A stretch of DNA of 64,000 nt from Aureimonas sp. Leaf324 (GCF_001423245.1 NZ_LMOH01000012.1:373970-437969), one strand, 5' to 3'. Shown: positions 1 through 9,947, numbered from the stretch's first letter. Translations and numbers: made by a program. Notes: a model not told the origin generated them from the sequence alone.

Positions 1-2364
1 CTGCTCCTGAAGGACATCGCGCGCGTCGAGCTCGGCGCGCAGGACTACGCTTTCAACGCGACCTACAACGGCTCCGAGACGATCCCGATCGGCCTCTACC
101 TCCAGCCCGGCGCCAACGCGCTGAACGTGCTGGCGGCCGTCAACGCGCGCATGGAGGAGTTGTCGAAGTCCTTCCCGGACGGCGTCACCTACGCCATCCC
201 GTACGATACGACGAAGTTCATCAACGCCTCGATCGAATCGGTGATCCACACTTTCATCGAAGCGATGGTGCTCGTGCTGGTGGTGGTCTACCTCTTCCTC
301 CAGAGCTTCCGCGCGACGCTGATCCCGATGATCGCGGTGCCGGTGTCGATCATTGGCACGTTCGGCGTGCTTTTGGCGCTCGGCTTCTCGATCAACCTCC
401 TGACGCTGTTCGGACTCGTGCTCGCGATCGGCATCGTGGTCGACGACGCGATCGTGGTGCTCGAAAACGTCGAGCGCATCATGCGCGACGAGCACCTGCC
501 GCCGAAGGAAGCCACCGCCAAGGCGATGGGCGAAGTGACCTCGCCGGTCATCGCGATCGTGCTCGTGCTGTGCGCCGTGTTCATTCCCGTCGCCTTCCTC
601 GGCGGCCTCACCGGCACGATGTACCGCCAGTTCGCGGTGACCATCGCGACCTCGGTCACGATCTCCGGCATCGTCGCCCTCACGCTGACGCCCGCGCTCT
701 GCGGCCTGATCCTGCGCGAGGAACACAAGGAGCCGATGGCGCCGTTCCGCTGGTTCAACCGGATGTTCGACAAGCTGACGAACGCCTACGGCCACGGCGT
801 CGCCTTCGTCATGCGCCGCGCCGTCCTGTCGCTCGTCCTGTTCTGCGCGCTGATCGGCGGTACGGTCTACTTCTTCCAGACCATCCCCTCCTCGCTGGTG
901 CCGGACGAGGACCAGGGTACGAACCTCGCCGTCGCCATGCTGCCGCCGGCCGCGTCCCTGTCGCGCTCCACCGACGTGATGAACCAGGTCTCGGCCAATA
1001 TCCGCCAGCACCCGGCGGTGCAGGATGTCGTCGCCTTCGCCGGCTTCGACCTTCTGTCCGGCTCGCAGAAGTCGAGCGCGGGTGCGGCCTTCGTCACGCT
1101 GAAGGACTGGTCGGAGCGCACCGATCCGTCGATGGACGCGCGCAACCTGCCGGGCACCTTCATCGGCATGAACGCGGGCATCCAGGACGGCATGGTGCTC
1201 GCCTTCTCGCCGCCGCCGATCCAGGGCCTGTCGACGACGGGCGGCTTCGACCTCTTCGTGCAGGATCGCACCGGCAAGGGCAGTCAGGCGCTGATCGAGG
1301 CGACGCAGGCGCTCGTCGCCGCCGCCTCGAAGCGGCCGGAACTTGCGGGCGTTCGCACCACGTTCGAGGCCAACGTGCCCCAGTACCAGATCGACGTCGA
1401 TCGCGAGAAGGCGAAGGCCTTGGGCGTGCCCATCTCCTCGATCTTCGAGACGATGCAGTCGACCTTCGGTTCGCTCTACGTCAACGACTTCACCCTCCTC
1501 GGGCGCAACTACCGCGTTTCGCTCCAGTCGGAGTCGGACTTCCGCGAAAAGCCGGAGGACCTGCGCTTCGTCTACGTGCAGGCGTCGAACGGTTCGATGG
1601 TGCCGCTGGATTCGCTGCTCATCACCAAGCGCATCGTCGGCCCCGACCTGATCGAGCGCTTCAACGCCTTCAACGCGGCCAAGGTCTCGGGCGGCCCGGC
1701 TCCCGGCTTCTCCTCCGGCCAGTCGCTGCAGGCGATGCAGGAGGCTGCGGCCGAGGTCCTGCCCGAGGGCTACGAGATCGCCTGGACGGGCTCGGCCTAT
1801 CAGGAGATCCAGGCCGGTGGCACGGGCGCCATCGCGATCGGCTTCGGCATGGTCATGGTGTTCCTGATCCTGTCGGCGCAGTACGAGCGCTGGTCGCTGC
1901 CGATCGCGGTGATCCTCGCCGTGCCCTTCGCCATGTTCGGCGCGCTGCTGGCGATCTGGCTGCGCGGGCTGGAGATCGACACCTACTTCCAGATCGGCCT
2001 CGTCACACTTGTGGGCTTGGCCGCGAAAAACGCGATCCTGATCGTGGAATTCGCGGTCCTGAAACGCGAGGAAGGTCTCTCGGCGTTCGATGCGGCCCTC
2101 GAAGGCGCCAAACTTCGCTTCCGCCCGATCGTGATGACGTCGCTCGCCTTCATCCTCGGCGTCGTGCCGCTGGCGATCGCGACCGGCGCGAGCTCCGCGA
2201 GCCGCCATTCGATCGGCACCGGCGTCATCGGGGGCATGCTGATGGCCACCTTCGTCGCGATCTTCTTCGTGCCGCTGTTCTACAAGCTGCTGGCACGCGA
2301 CAAGAAGCCGAAGAAAAAGGACGCTGCGGCGCTGCCGCCGCCGGATGCCAAGCCGGCCCATTGA
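1..2364 (+). CDS. RND multidrug efflux transporter (AcrB/HAE1 family), 5'-truncated by the window edge
   Basis: The reading frame is open from base 1, so only the last 787 residues are seen; the N-terminal part lies outside the window. This is the inner-membrane proton/drug antiporter of a tripartite efflux pump. The transmembrane segment with the paired aspartates ([16 protein letters not shown]) corresponds to the Asp407/Asp408 proton relay of AcrB, and [15 protein letters not shown] carries the matching lysine of TM10. Two large periplasmic stretches and two blocks of membrane helices are visible. An apparent GTG start at 127 is internal, because the sequence before it already reads as family-typical porter domain (KDIARVELG). 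The C-terminus is lysine- and proline-rich. A strong terminator follows at once. The substrate cannot be inferred, and any adaptor gene must lie upstream of the window. Confidence 0.93.
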   Translation: MLLKDIARVELGAQDYAFNATYNGSETIPIGLYLQPGANALNVLAAVNARMEELSKSFPDGVTYAIPYDTTKFINASIESVIHTFIEAMVLVLVVVYLFLQSFRATLIPMIAVPVSIIGTFGVLLALGFSINLLTLFGLVLAIGIVVDDAIVVLENVERIMRDEHLPPKEATAKAMGEVTSPVIAIVLVLCAVFIPVAFLGGLTGTMYRQFAVTIATSVTISGIVALTLTPALCGLILREEHKEPMAPFRWFNRMFDKLTNAYGHGVAFVMRRAVLSLVLFCALIGGTVYFFQTIPSSLVPDEDQGTNLAVAMLPPAASLSRSTDVMNQVSANIRQHPAVQDVVAFAGFDLLSGSQKSSAGAAFVTLKDWSERTDPSMDARNLPGTFIGMNAGIQDGMVLAFSPPPIQGLSTTGGFDLFVQDRTGKGSQALIEATQALVAAASKRPELAGVRTTFEANVPQYQIDVDREKAKALGVPISSIFETMQSTFGSLYVNDFTLLGRNYRVSLQSESDFREKPEDLRFVYVQASNGSMVPLDSLLITKRIVGPDLIERFNAFNAAKVSGGPAPGFSSGQSLQAMQEAAAEVLPEGYEIAWTGSAYQEIQAGGTGAIAIGFGMVMVFLILSAQYERWSLPIAVILAVPFAMFGALLAIWLRGLEIDTYFQIGLVTLVGLAAKNAILIVEFAVLKREEGLSAFDAALEGAKLRFRPIVMTSLAFILGVVPLAIATGASSASRHSIGTGVIGGMLMATFVAIFFVPLFYKLLARDKKPKKKDAAALPPPDAKPAH

Positions 2365-2375
2365 TGGAGAAAACG

Positions 2376-2403
2376 AAAGGGGCGCCGCGAGGCGCCCCTT
2401 TTT
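2376..2403. terminator. Rho-independent terminator between the RND gene and mop
   Basis: An 11-bp perfect stem (AAAGGGGCGCC, 2376-2386) closes on a GCGA tetraloop and is followed by a T run at 2399-2403. It starts 12 bp after the RND stop codon. On the minus strand the same hairpin is followed by TTTCGTTTTC, so it can also end the converging mod-mop transcript. Confidence 0.88.
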
Positions 2404-2409
2404 AGTTTG

Positions 2410-2616
2410 TCAGTCGACGCCGATCATGACGTCCGAAGCCTTTACGACGGCGTAGGCCTCCCGCCCTTCCTCCAGCCCCATTTCCTCGACCGCGGCGTTG
2501 GTTATCGCCGAGGTGACGATCGCGCCGCCGACATCGATGCGGACATGGGCGGTGGTCGCGCCCTTCTCGATCGAGACGATGCAGCCCTTGAGGCTGTTGC
2601 GGGCGGAAATGCGCAT
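2410..2616 (-). CDS. mop: Molbindin, Mop-type molybdate-binding protein (single TOBE domain)
   Basis: A 68-residue protein consisting of one TOBE/Mop domain (MRISARNSLKGCIVSIEKGA start, ALTNAAV-like ITNAAVEEMGLEEG segment), the usual size of molbindins, which assemble into cytoplasmic hexamers that store molybdate. A longer frame reaches 2682, but the ATG at 2616 has a GAGGAG ribosome site about 9 bp upstream and matches the family N-terminus. It is the last gene of the mod operon, 25 bp after modC. ModE here has no Mop domain of its own, so this small protein and the ModC C-terminal region are the only molybdate-binding cytoplasmic domains seen in the locus. Confidence 0.88.
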   Translation of the reverse strand: MRISARNSLKGCIVSIEKGATTAHVRIDVGGAIVTSAITNAAVEEMGLEEGREAYAVVKASDVMIGVD

Positions 2617-2641
2617 GGGTTTTGGTTCTCCTCGGGTTCCG

Positions 2642-3742
2642 TCAGGGTTCCACCGCGCCGGGCGACGCGGAGAGCGAGGCACCCTTCACCTGGGCGAAGA
2701 GGTCCATGCCGGGCGCAAGTTCGAGCGCGGCCAGGGAGCGGCGGGTGATGCGCGCGAACAAGCGCTGCCCCTCCCCCGCCCCGAGCGCCAGCGTGACCAC
2801 GGCTTCCGCCTCTCCCGCCTCCGTGATCGTTTGGATGCGCGCGCGCAGGACATTGAGGATCGTCGAGCGCGAGGGCGGGTCGAGCGCGAGGCTGACGTCG
2901 GACGCGGCGATGCGAAGCCGCACAAGCGATCCCTGCTCGACCGGCGCGGCGGCGACGAGCACCGTCTGCCCGTCGAGATCCAGCCGCACGAGGCCGTCGC
3001 CCGCCTCGCGCCCAGCGACCCGCGCGGAGAGGACCGCCGCCGTTCCCCGGGTGCGCGCGAACGGCAGGGCCGGATCGGTCAGGAGATCGTTCAGCGGCCC
3101 CTCGGCCTCCACGCGGCCCGCCCGCATCAGCACCAGCCGATCGGCGAGCCGCTCGACCTCCGTGATGTCGTGCGTGACGAGGAGGATCGGCAGGTTCAGC
3201 CGCGCGTGCAGGCGCTCGAAGTAGGGCAGGATTTCCGCCTTCGCCATCGCGTCGAGCGCCGACAGCGGCTCGTCCATCAGGAGAAGGCGCGGCTGCGACA
3301 GGAGCGCCCGGCCGAGCGAGACGCGCTGCCGCTCGCCGCCCGACAGGTGGCGCGGCGCGCGGTCGATCAACCGATCCAGCCCGAGAAGGTCGCAGACCTC
3401 CTCGAAGCCGATGGCGGGGGTCTCGGAGCGACCCCGCATCGCCCGATCGTAGCCATAGAGAAGGTTGCCGCGCACCGAACGGTGGGCAAAGAGGCTCGCC
3501 TCCTGGAAGACGTAGCCGATCGGCCGCCGATGCGGCGCGAGAAACTGCCGCTCGTCCTGCCAGACGGCCTCGCCGACCGAAAGGCGGCCGTCGAGTGTCT
3601 GGAGCCCGGCGATGCAGCGAAGCACCGTGGTCTTGCCGCAGCCGGACGGCCCGAACAGCGCCGTCACCCCGCGCATCGGCGCCCGGAACGCGGCATCGAG
3701 CGCGAAGCCGCCGAGCGTCCCGCGAAACTGCGCCTCGATCAT
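2642..3742 (-). CDS. modC: Molybdate ABC transporter ATP-binding protein ModC
   Basis: A 366-residue ATPase driving molybdate import. The Walker A motif GPSGCGKT lies at about residues 31-38, the ABC signature LSGGERQR at 133-140 and Walker B LLLMDEP at 153-159; a C-terminal TOBE-like region of about 70 residues follows, as usual for ModC. The start ATG at 3742 overlaps the modB stop in an ATGA arrangement, which makes translational coupling likely and rules out the longer upstream frame, which is only a shadow of modB. Length and domain order are normal for the family. Confidence 0.93.
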   Translation of the reverse strand: MIEAQFRGTLGGFALDAAFRAPMRGVTALFGPSGCGKTTVLRCIAGLQTLDGRLSVGEAVWQDERQFLAPHRRPIGYVFQEASLFAHRSVRGNLLYGYDRAMRGRSETPAIGFEEVCDLLGLDRLIDRAPRHLSGGERQRVSLGRALLSQPRLLLMDEPLSALDAMAKAEILPYFERLHARLNLPILLVTHDITEVERLADRLVLMRAGRVEAEGPLNDLLTDPALPFARTRGTAAVLSARVAGREAGDGLVRLDLDGQTVLVAAAPVEQGSLVRLRIAASDVSLALDPPSRSTILNVLRARIQTITEAGEAEAVVTLALGAGEGQRLFARITRRSLAALELAPGMDLFAQVKGASLSASPGAVEP

Positions 3743-4419
3743 CGGCGCGCCTCGACCCGCCGCCGCTCCAGCAGCGAGACGGAGAAGATGACGAGGAAGG
3801 AGAAGACCAGCATCCCCAGCGCCAGCACGTGCGCCTTCTGCCACTGCAGCGTCTCGACATAGTCGTAGATCGCCACCGACAGGACCTTGGTCGTGCCGGG
3901 AATGTTGCCGCCGATCATCAGGATCACGCCGAACTCGCCGACCGTGTGCGAGAAGCCGAGCACCGCCCCGGTCAGGAAGCCCGGCCGCGCCAGCGGCACG
4001 GCGACGCTCCAGAACCGGTCCCATGGCGAGGCGCGCAGGGTGGCTGCGACCTCCCACGGCCGCTCGCCCGCCGCCTCGAAGGCGTTGCGGATCGGCTGCA
4101 CCACAAAGGGCATGGAGTAGACGACCGAGCCGAGCACCAGTCCCGAAAACGAGAAGGCGAAGGTGCGCAGGCCGAAGAACGGCCCGAACCACCCGCCGAG
4201 CCCGCTCGGCCCCAGCGCGATCAGAAGATAGAAGCCGAGAACGGTCGGCGGCAGCACCAGCGGCAGCGCGACCACGGCCGCCACCGCCTCCTTCCACCAG
4301 GCGCGCGAGCGCGACAGCCACCACGCGATCGGCGTGCCGATCACGAGGAGAAGCATCGTCGTCAGGGTCGCCAGTTCCAGCGTCAGCCGGATCGGCGACC
4401 AGAGCTCGCTCCAGTCCAT
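3739..4419 (-). CDS. modB: Molybdate ABC transporter permease ModB
   Basis: A 226-residue inner-membrane permease with about five hydrophobic segments and the family pieces [14 protein letters not shown] and [23 protein letters not shown], both characteristic of ModB/CysT-type permeases. The loop containing the [21 protein letters not shown] stretch is the EAA motif that contacts ModC. It lies 6 bp after modA and overlaps modC by 4 bp, so modA, modB and modC form one transcript. No oddities were seen. Confidence 0.94.
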   Translation of the reverse strand: MDWSELWSPIRLTLELATLTTMLLLVIGTPIAWWLSRSRAWWKEAVAAVVALPLVLPPTVLGFYLLIALGPSGLGGWFGPFFGLRTFAFSFSGLVLGSVVYSMPFVVQPIRNAFEAAGERPWEVAATLRASPWDRFWSVAVPLARPGFLTGAVLGFSHTVGEFGVILMIGGNIPGTTKVLSVAIYDYVETLQWQKAHVLALGMLVFSFLVIFSVSLLERRRVEARR

Positions 4420-4425
4420 CGCCCG

Positions 4426-5181
4426 CTATTCGCCGGTCCGGTAGCCGTATTTGCGGATGATCTCGATCGCCTCCGGCGAGCGCAGGAACTCGACGAACCC
4501 CTTGGCCGCCTCATTCGCCTCGCCGGTTCTCAGCAGCACGACGTCCTGACGGATCGGCGTGTAGAGCGATTGCGGCACATCCCAGCGCGAGCCGCCCTTG
4601 GCGTTGACGACCTGCCCCAGCGCTACGAAGCCGAGTTCGGCATTGCCGGTCTCGACGAACTGGTAGGCCTGCGCGATCGACGTGCCCTGCACGATCTTCG
4701 GCTGGAGCGCGTCGTAGACGCCGAGCTCCTTCATTGCCTCGATCGCGGCGGCACCGTAGGGAGCGGCCTCCGGGTTGGCGATCGCGATCTTGGTGAAGGC
4801 GCCGGACTTCAGCGTCTCCTCGCCCGTCACCTTGCCGGCCTCGGCGGAATAGAGAACGAGCTGGCCGATCGCGTAGGTGAAGACGCTGCCGGGCACGCCG
4901 TAGCCCTCGTCTACCGCCTTCTTCGGACGCACCGCGTCGGCCGCGAGGAACACCTCGAAGGGCGCACCTTGCGTGATCTGCGTGTAGAACTGCCCGGTCG
5001 AGCCGAAGGACAGCACCGCCTCGTCGCCGGTCTTCGCCTTGAAGGCGTCGGCGATCTCTTTGGCGGCGTCGGTGAAATTGGCCGCGACCGCGACCTGCGT
5101 CGAGGCGGCATGGGCGCCGGCCGGCAGAAGCGCGATCCCGACCGCGGTCAGCGACAGGACATGGACGAGGCTGCGAATCAT
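4426..5181 (-). CDS. modA: Periplasmic molybdate-binding protein ModA
   Basis: A 251-residue binding protein with a Sec signal peptide (MIRSLVHVLSLTAVGIALLP, cleavage near AHA-AS). The mature start VAVAANFTDAAKEIADAF and the FGSTGQFYTQITQGAPFEVFLAAD block carry the conserved serines and ligand-binding residues of molybdate/tungstate-binding proteins. The ATG at 5181 was chosen because it opens the signal peptide; the longer frame runs back through modE. The ribosome site before this ATG is weak, and an inverted repeat occupies the bases just upstream (5191-5214), so expression is probably controlled right at the start. Confidence 0.92.
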   Translation of the reverse strand: MIRSLVHVLSLTAVGIALLPAGAHAASTQVAVAANFTDAAKEIADAFKAKTGDEAVLSFGSTGQFYTQITQGAPFEVFLAADAVRPKKAVDEGYGVPGSVFTYAIGQLVLYSAEAGKVTGEETLKSGAFTKIAIANPEAAPYGAAAIEAMKELGVYDALQPKIVQGTSIAQAYQFVETGNAELGFVALGQVVNAKGGSRWDVPQSLYTPIRQDVVLLRTGEANEAAKGFVEFLRSPEAIEIIRKYGYRTGE

Positions 5182-5190
5182 CGACGACAC

Positions 5191-5214
5191 CGATATGGCC
5201 GGAGAGACATATCG
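5191..5214. promoter_or_regulatory. Candidate ModE operator (Mo-box-like inverted repeat) in front of modA
   Basis: CGATATG (5191-5197) and CATATCG (5208-5214) form a perfect 7-bp inverted repeat with a 10-bp spacer. It sits 10-33 bp before the modA start codon and downstream of the modE stop. Known Mo-boxes are TATATA-rich dyads with CG ends; this one keeps the CGnTAT ends but not the full core. Binding by ModE is inferred from position and gene context. Confidence 0.5.
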
Positions 5215-5249
5215 GAAGGCTAGACGTGCGACGGCCTTGGCGGCAAGCG

Positions 5250-5651
5250 TTATTTCCGCTCGGCCATATCGGCCTCGTCCGTGACCGGCCCGAGCCGGCG
5301 TGCCAGCGCTTCGAGGTGCTGCGCGATGGCGGCGTCGCTCAGCGCCTGCATCCGGCGATAGCGCTCCAGCACTTCCGCGCCGAGTTCGGTCAGCGCCGCG
5401 CCGCCGTGGCCGCTGCCGCCCCGGCTCATGGCGACCAGCGGCGCGTCGAAGGTGGCGTTCAGCTCCTCCACCAGCGTCCAGGCGCGCTTGTAGCTCATGC
5501 CCATGCGCCGGCCTGCCCCCGCGATCGAGCCGGTCGCGGCGATCCCTTCGAGGAGGTCGGCCCGCCCCGGCCCGACGATCCGCCGCTCCCCGAACACCAG
5601 CCGCAGGCGCGGCACGCGGTCGAGGTCGGACGGGTGGCTGAATGCGCTCAT
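5250..5651 (-). CDS. modE: ModE-type transcriptional regulator, N-terminal DNA-binding domain only
   Basis: A 133-residue protein with the LysR-like winged-helix of ModE (LLEGIAATGSIAGAGRRMGMSYKRAW at about residues 33-58, then SRGGSGHGGAALTELG). E. coli ModE has about 260 residues with two C-terminal Mop domains; these are absent here, so molybdate sensing must differ or rely on the separate Mop protein. The ATG at 5651 fits the family start, and the gene is first in modE-modA-modB-modC-mop, 68 bp before modA. It diverges from the sugar kinase gene on the other strand. Short ModE proteins like this are common in alphaproteobacteria. Confidence 0.87.
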   Translation of the reverse strand: MSAFSHPSDLDRVPRLRLVFGERRIVGPGRADLLEGIAATGSIAGAGRRMGMSYKRAWTLVEELNATFDAPLVAMSRGGSGHGGAALTELGAEVLERYRRMQALSDAAIAQHLEALARRLGPVTDEADMAERK

Positions 5652-5764
5652 GCCCCGTTGTCGGCAACCCCGGCCCGCTTGTCCAGCGCGCGGCCGGATC
5701 GGCGCTTGTTCGCCTCCCTCTCCTTCGCTACGGAGCGTTTCGAGGAAACGGGAGGATGGCCGCC

Positions 5765-6688
5765 ATGATCGTCGTGTTCGGGTCGGTGAATGTCGATCTG
5801 GTCTGCAAGGTCGCGGCGATCGCGAAGCCCGGCGAGACCGTGCTGGCGCCGGACTATCAGCAGCTGTCCGGCGGCAAGGGCGCCAACCAGGCGGTCGCCG
5901 CCGCGCGCGCGGGCGGCCGGGTGCGTTTCGTCGGCGCCGTCGGGCGCGATGCGTTCGGCGACGGCGAGGCGGACATCCTCGCGCGGGAGGGGATCGACGT
6001 CTCGGCACTCGCGCGCCTCGACGAGCCGACCGGCTGCGCCTTCATCTCCGTCGCCAGCGACGGCGAAAACGCGATCACAGTCGCCAGCGGCGCGAACCGG
6101 GCGGTGACGGCCGGACAGCTCGCGGGGTCCTGGGAAGCCGGTTCCGGGGTGCTGGTTCTTCAGATGGAACTGCCGTTCGACGAGACCGTCGCCGCCGCCA
6201 AGGCCGGGCGCGAGGCCGGCGCACGTGTCATGCTCAACCTGGCACCCGTGCCGCAGGGCGTCGGGGCCGAGCGGCTGAAGGCGCTGCTGCGGTCCACCGA
6301 CCTCCTGATCGTCAACGAGCACGAGCTCGACGAAGCCGCCAGCATTCTCGGCCTCGTGCCGGGCGAACCGGAGGCGACCGCCCGCGCCGTCGCTGCGGCC
6401 ACGGAGCTTTCGGTGCTGGCGACGCTCGGCGGCGCCGGTGCGCTCCTCGTCTCGCGCGAGGGCGCGGTCGAGACGTTCGCGGCACCCCGGATCGAGCCGG
6501 TGGATACGACCGGCGCCGGCGACACGCTGTGCGGCGTGTTGGCGACCGGCCTCGACGGCGGGCTTGACATGCCCCACGCGATCCGCCGCGCCGTTGCCGC
6601 AGCCTCGCTCGCCTGCCTGTCGTTCGGCGCCCGCAGCGCGATGCCCTCGGCCGCGCGCATCGACCAGTTCCTGGCCGAGGTCCGCTGA
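5765..6688 (+). CDS. rbsK: Ribokinase (PfkB family)
   Basis: A 307-residue cytoplasmic kinase that would phosphorylate ribose to ribose 5-phosphate. The N-terminal PfkB signature SGGKGANQAVAAARAGG and the C-terminal DTTGAGDTLCGVLA, which holds the catalytic Asp and the anion hole, are both intact, and length and motifs match RbsK. The ATG at 5765 has GGAGG nine bases upstream; an in-frame ATG at 5756 is possible and adds three residues. It overlaps the next sugar kinase gene in TGATG. No ribose transporter is nearby, so a related sugar or nucleoside-derived substrate cannot be excluded. Confidence 0.82.
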   Translation: MIVVFGSVNVDLVCKVAAIAKPGETVLAPDYQQLSGGKGANQAVAAARAGGRVRFVGAVGRDAFGDGEADILAREGIDVSALARLDEPTGCAFISVASDGENAITVASGANRAVTAGQLAGSWEAGSGVLVLQMELPFDETVAAAKAGREAGARVMLNLAPVPQGVGAERLKALLRSTDLLIVNEHELDEAASILGLVPGEPEATARAVAAATELSVLATLGGAGALLVSREGAVETFAAPRIEPVDTTGAGDTLCGVLATGLDGGLDMPHAIRRAVAAASLACLSFGARSAMPSAARIDQFLAEVR

Positions 6689-7647
6689 TGGCCGCCCCGC
6701 TCCGCGTCGCCTTCCTCGGCGAGTGCATGATCGAGCTCTACGAGAAGCCCGGCGAAGCCCCCGGCACCATGCACCGCACGGTCGGCGGCGACACGCTGAA
6801 CGCCGCCGTCTACTGCCGTCGTGCGCTCGGCAGCGATCCGGCGGTCGACGTCCACTACGTCACGCGCCTCGGCGACGACCCATTCGGCCGCGAGATCCCC
6901 GCCTTCATCGAAGCCGAAGGGGTGCGGACGAACCACGTCCATTCCGCGACCGGCGAGACCACGGGCCTCTACGCGATCAGCCGCGATGCGCACGGCGAGC
7001 GGTCCTTCGCCTATTGGCGCTCCACCGCCGCGGCGCGCCGCCTCTTCACCGACGGGCGCCAAGACGCACTGGCCGACGAACTCGCTTCGTTCGACGCGCT
7101 CTACTTCACCGGCATTTCGCTGGCGATCCTGCCGCCGGAAGGCCGCGAGCGCCTGCTGGCGCTCGGCGAGCGGATGAAGCAGGCCGGCCGCATCGTCGGC
7201 TTCGACGGCAACTACCGGCCGCGTCTCTGGGAAAGCGTCGATGCCGCGCGCGAGACGATCGCGGCGGCGCACGGCGTGTCGACGCTGACGATGCCCGGTC
7301 TCGACGACGAGCAGGCGCTCTACGGCGACCGCGACGCCCACGCGGCGGCGGAACGGCTTCTCGGCTTCGGCGCCTCGGCGGCGATCGTGAAGTCCGGCGG
7401 CGAACCGGCCGTCGTCGCCGAGCCGGGCAATGTGCGCGAGATCACCGGTCGCAAAGCCGAGCGCATCGTCGACACCACGTCGGCCGGCGACAGTTTCAAC
7501 GGCGCGGCGATGGCCGTGGTGCTGAAGGGCGGCTCGCTCGACCGGGCGGCCGAAGCCGGCCACCGCATGGCGTCGGCCGTGATCGGCGAATACGGCGCGA
7601 TCGTCGGCCGCGAGGCGACGGTCTGGCCGGACGGCCCCCTACCCTGA
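6688..7647 (+). CDS. kdgK: PfkB sugar kinase, probable 2-dehydro-3-deoxygluconokinase
   Basis: A 319-residue kinase with a KdgK-type N-terminus (FLGECMIELYEK, then TVGGDTLNAAVYCRRALG) and the PfkB C-terminal signature DTTSAGDSFNGAAMA carrying the catalytic Asp. The pattern GECMIEL followed by GGDTLN is characteristic of kinases making 2-keto-3-deoxy-6-phosphogluconate in the Entner-Doudoroff route. The start ATG overlaps the preceding kinase stop by one base, so the two kinases are coupled in one operon. No KDPG aldolase gene is in the window. Confidence 0.8.
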   Translation: MAAPLRVAFLGECMIELYEKPGEAPGTMHRTVGGDTLNAAVYCRRALGSDPAVDVHYVTRLGDDPFGREIPAFIEAEGVRTNHVHSATGETTGLYAISRDAHGERSFAYWRSTAAARRLFTDGRQDALADELASFDALYFTGISLAILPPEGRERLLALGERMKQAGRIVGFDGNYRPRLWESVDAARETIAAAHGVSTLTMPGLDDEQALYGDRDAHAAAERLLGFGASAAIVKSGGEPAVVAEPGNVREITGRKAERIVDTTSAGDSFNGAAMAVVLKGGSLDRAAEAGHRMASAVIGEYGAIVGREATVWPDGPLP

Positions 7648-7650
7648 ACG

Positions 7651-7682
7651 AAAAGGGCGCGGAGGCCGAAGCCACCGCGCCC
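7651..7682 (-). terminator. Terminator of the molybdenum hydroxylase operon
   Basis: GGGCGCGG (7655-7662) pairs with CCGCGCCC (7675-7682). On the minus strand the hairpin is followed by TTTTCG. It lies just after the stop of the large hydroxylase subunit and just past the convergent kdgK stop. Confidence 0.75.
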
Positions 7683-7703
7683 GCGCATCTCAAAGGCGAG
7701 GCG

Positions 7704-9947
7704 TCACTCCGCCGCCTGCGCCACGCTCTGGCGCGGCATGCCACGCAGCACCTTGTCGAGCGTCATCGGATAATCGCGAACCCGCACGCCGCAGGCGTTG
7801 TAGATCGCGTTGGTGACCGCCGCGCCGACGCCGCAGATCGCGAGCTCGCCGATGCCCTTGCCGGCCAGCGGGCTGGCCGCGTGGTCGCGCTCTTCCATGA
7901 GCACCACCTCGAGCTGCGGCACGTCGGCATTCACCGGCACGTGGTATTCGGCAAGGTCGTGGTTGACCATCAAGCCGGTGCGCTTGTCGACGACCAGCTC
8001 CTCGGTCAGCGCCGTGCCGATGCCGAAGATCTGCCCGCCGTAGCACTGCGAGCGCGCGGTCTTCTCGTTGAGGATCCGGCCAGCCGCCGCGACGGTCAGA
8101 AGCCGCCGCACGCGCGTCTCGCCGGTATAGGCATTGACCGCAACCTCGCAGAAATGCGCGCCGTAGCTCGCCTGATGGGTGTTCTCCGAGGTCTTGCCCG
8201 GCTTGAACGTGCCCGTCACAACGATCGGCTCGCCGGCCAAAATGTCGGCAAAGCTCGTCTGGCGGTTTCCGGCAATTGCCGTGCCGTCCTTGAGCGTCAC
8301 CTCGTCCGGCTTCACCTTCAGCTTCTTGGCGATCGCCTCGACGATGCCCTCGCAGGCGACGAAGACCGACGAGCCCGACGAGTTGGCGCCCCAGGACCCG
8401 CCCGATCCCGGCGCGTCCGGGTCGTTGGAATGCCCAAGCCGAACCGACACCTTCTCCAGCGGCAGTCCCAGCACCTCGGCTGCGATCTGCTGGAGGATCG
8501 TGTAGGTGCCGGTGCCGATGTCGGTCATGTTGGTCTCGACCAGCGCCTCGCCTTGCGGCGAGAGCGTGACGCGCGCCGACGACTGCTGGATCATGTTCTT
8601 GCGCGAGGCCGAGGACATGCCGATGCCGATCAACCATTCGCCTTCGCGGCGCGTGCCCGGCTGCTTGTTGCGCTTGTCCCAGCCGAACCGCCGGGCGCCC
8701 TCCTCCATGCACTCGACCAGCTTGCGCGAGGAGAACGGCAGTCCGTCCTGCGGATCGACCTCCGGCTCGTTTCGCTCGCGGAACTCGATCGGGTCGAGGC
8801 CGAGCTTCTCGGCCATCTCGTCCATCGCGTTCTCGAGCGCGAGCATGCCGACCGCTTCGCCGGGCGCCCGCATCGACGAGGACAGGAGGATGTTCACGTC
8901 GGTCTTCTTGTGGGCGATCAGCCGGTTCTCGCCGCCGTAGAGGAAGACGGTCGAGATACCCGCCGGCTCGAAGAACTCGTCGCCCGGCGTGTTGCTGGTG
9001 ATCGTCTCGTGGCCGATCGCGGTGATCACGCCGTCCTTGGTCGTGCCGAGACGCACGCGCTGGATCGTGTCGGAGCGGCGCGACGTCGCCTGGAACACCT
9101 GCTGACGGGTCAGCGCGATCTTGACTGGACGACCGATCTCCTGCGCCGCCATCGCGGCGAACACCGACTCCGGCCCGATGCCGAGCTTGCCGCCGAAGCC
9201 GCCGCCGATATAGGGCGCAACGATCTCGACCTTGGACTTGGAGATGCCGAGCGCCTTGGCGAGCTGGCCGACATTGGTGGAGACGAGCTGGTAGCAGCCG
9301 TAGAGCTTCAGCTTGTCGCCGTCCCAGTGCGCCACCGCCGCGTGCGGCTCCATCGCCGAATGGCTCTGGCTCGGCGTCGTGTAGGTCGCGTCGAGGGTAA
9401 CGTCGGCCTGGCTGAACGCCTTCTGGAAGTCGCCCTTCTCCGTCACCGACGGCATCGCGCCCGGCGGGGGCACATGGCTCTCGCCCTGCAGGGCGACCGG
9501 ATCGAAACGGCCCTCGTCCTTCTCGTACTCGACATCGACCAGCTTGGCCGCGTCGCGCGCGACCTCGAAGCTCTCGGCCACGACGAGGCAGAGCGGCTGG
9601 CCGTAATGCGTCACCTCGCCGGCGGCGGGCTTGGGCGCGGGATCGTTCGGATCGGCCGCCGCCCGCGGGCTCCGCTTGTCGACGATCACCGTGAGCACGC
9701 CCGCCGTCGAGCGCGCCCGCATCGTGTCGATCGACTTCACCTTGCCCGCCCCGATGGTGGACAGCACGATGTAGCCGAAGGCCACTTTCTCGCCGGGCAG
9801 ATTCTCGTAGGCGTAGGGCGCGCGGCCCGACACCTTGAGCGGCCCCTCGAACCGGTCGACGCCCTTGCCGAGAACGTTCTGAACGGCGTGATCGAGACGC
9901 GTCTCGCCGATCGGCTCGTCCATCTTGTAGCTGTGGGTCGTGTCCAT
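7704..9947 (-). CDS. paoC: Aldehyde oxidoreductase, molybdopterin-binding large subunit (PaoC/YagR-like)
   Basis: A 747-residue catalytic subunit of the xanthine oxidase family that would bind the Mo cofactor and hydroxylate an aldehyde or heterocycle. Visible family parts are the N-terminal hammerhead domain (VSGRAPYAYENLPGEKVAFGYI), PYIGGGFGGKLGIGPE, the SSMRAPGEA segment, and the C-terminal GKGIGELAICGVGAAVTNAI block with the active-site Glu. Its length matches PaoC. The start ATG overlaps the FAD-subunit stop in ATGA. The XdhC/PaoD-type cofactor-insertion gene is not adjacent. The mod operon a few kilobases away would supply its metal. The true substrate is unknown. Confidence 0.88.
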   Translation of the reverse strand: MDTTHSYKMDEPIGETRLDHAVQNVLGKGVDRFEGPLKVSGRAPYAYENLPGEKVAFGYIVLSTIGAGKVKSIDTMRARSTAGVLTVIVDKRSPRAAADPNDPAPKPAAGEVTHYGQPLCLVVAESFEVARDAAKLVDVEYEKDEGRFDPVALQGESHVPPPGAMPSVTEKGDFQKAFSQADVTLDATYTTPSQSHSAMEPHAAVAHWDGDKLKLYGCYQLVSTNVGQLAKALGISKSKVEIVAPYIGGGFGGKLGIGPESVFAAMAAQEIGRPVKIALTRQQVFQATSRRSDTIQRVRLGTTKDGVITAIGHETITSNTPGDEFFEPAGISTVFLYGGENRLIAHKKTDVNILLSSSMRAPGEAVGMLALENAMDEMAEKLGLDPIEFRERNEPEVDPQDGLPFSSRKLVECMEEGARRFGWDKRNKQPGTRREGEWLIGIGMSSASRKNMIQQSSARVTLSPQGEALVETNMTDIGTGTYTILQQIAAEVLGLPLEKVSVRLGHSNDPDAPGSGGSWGANSSGSSVFVACEGIVEAIAKKLKVKPDEVTLKDGTAIAGNRQTSFADILAGEPIVVTGTFKPGKTSENTHQASYGAHFCEVAVNAYTGETRVRRLLTVAAAGRILNEKTARSQCYGGQIFGIGTALTEELVVDKRTGLMVNHDLAEYHVPVNADVPQLEVVLMEERDHAASPLAGKGIGELAICGVGAAVTNAIYNACGVRVRDYPMTLDKVLRGMPRQSVAQAAE

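Noticed and set aside
127-129. GTG as the start of the RND transporter.
   Set aside because: The frame is open from base 1 and already encodes family-typical porter sequence, so the gene is cut by the window edge.
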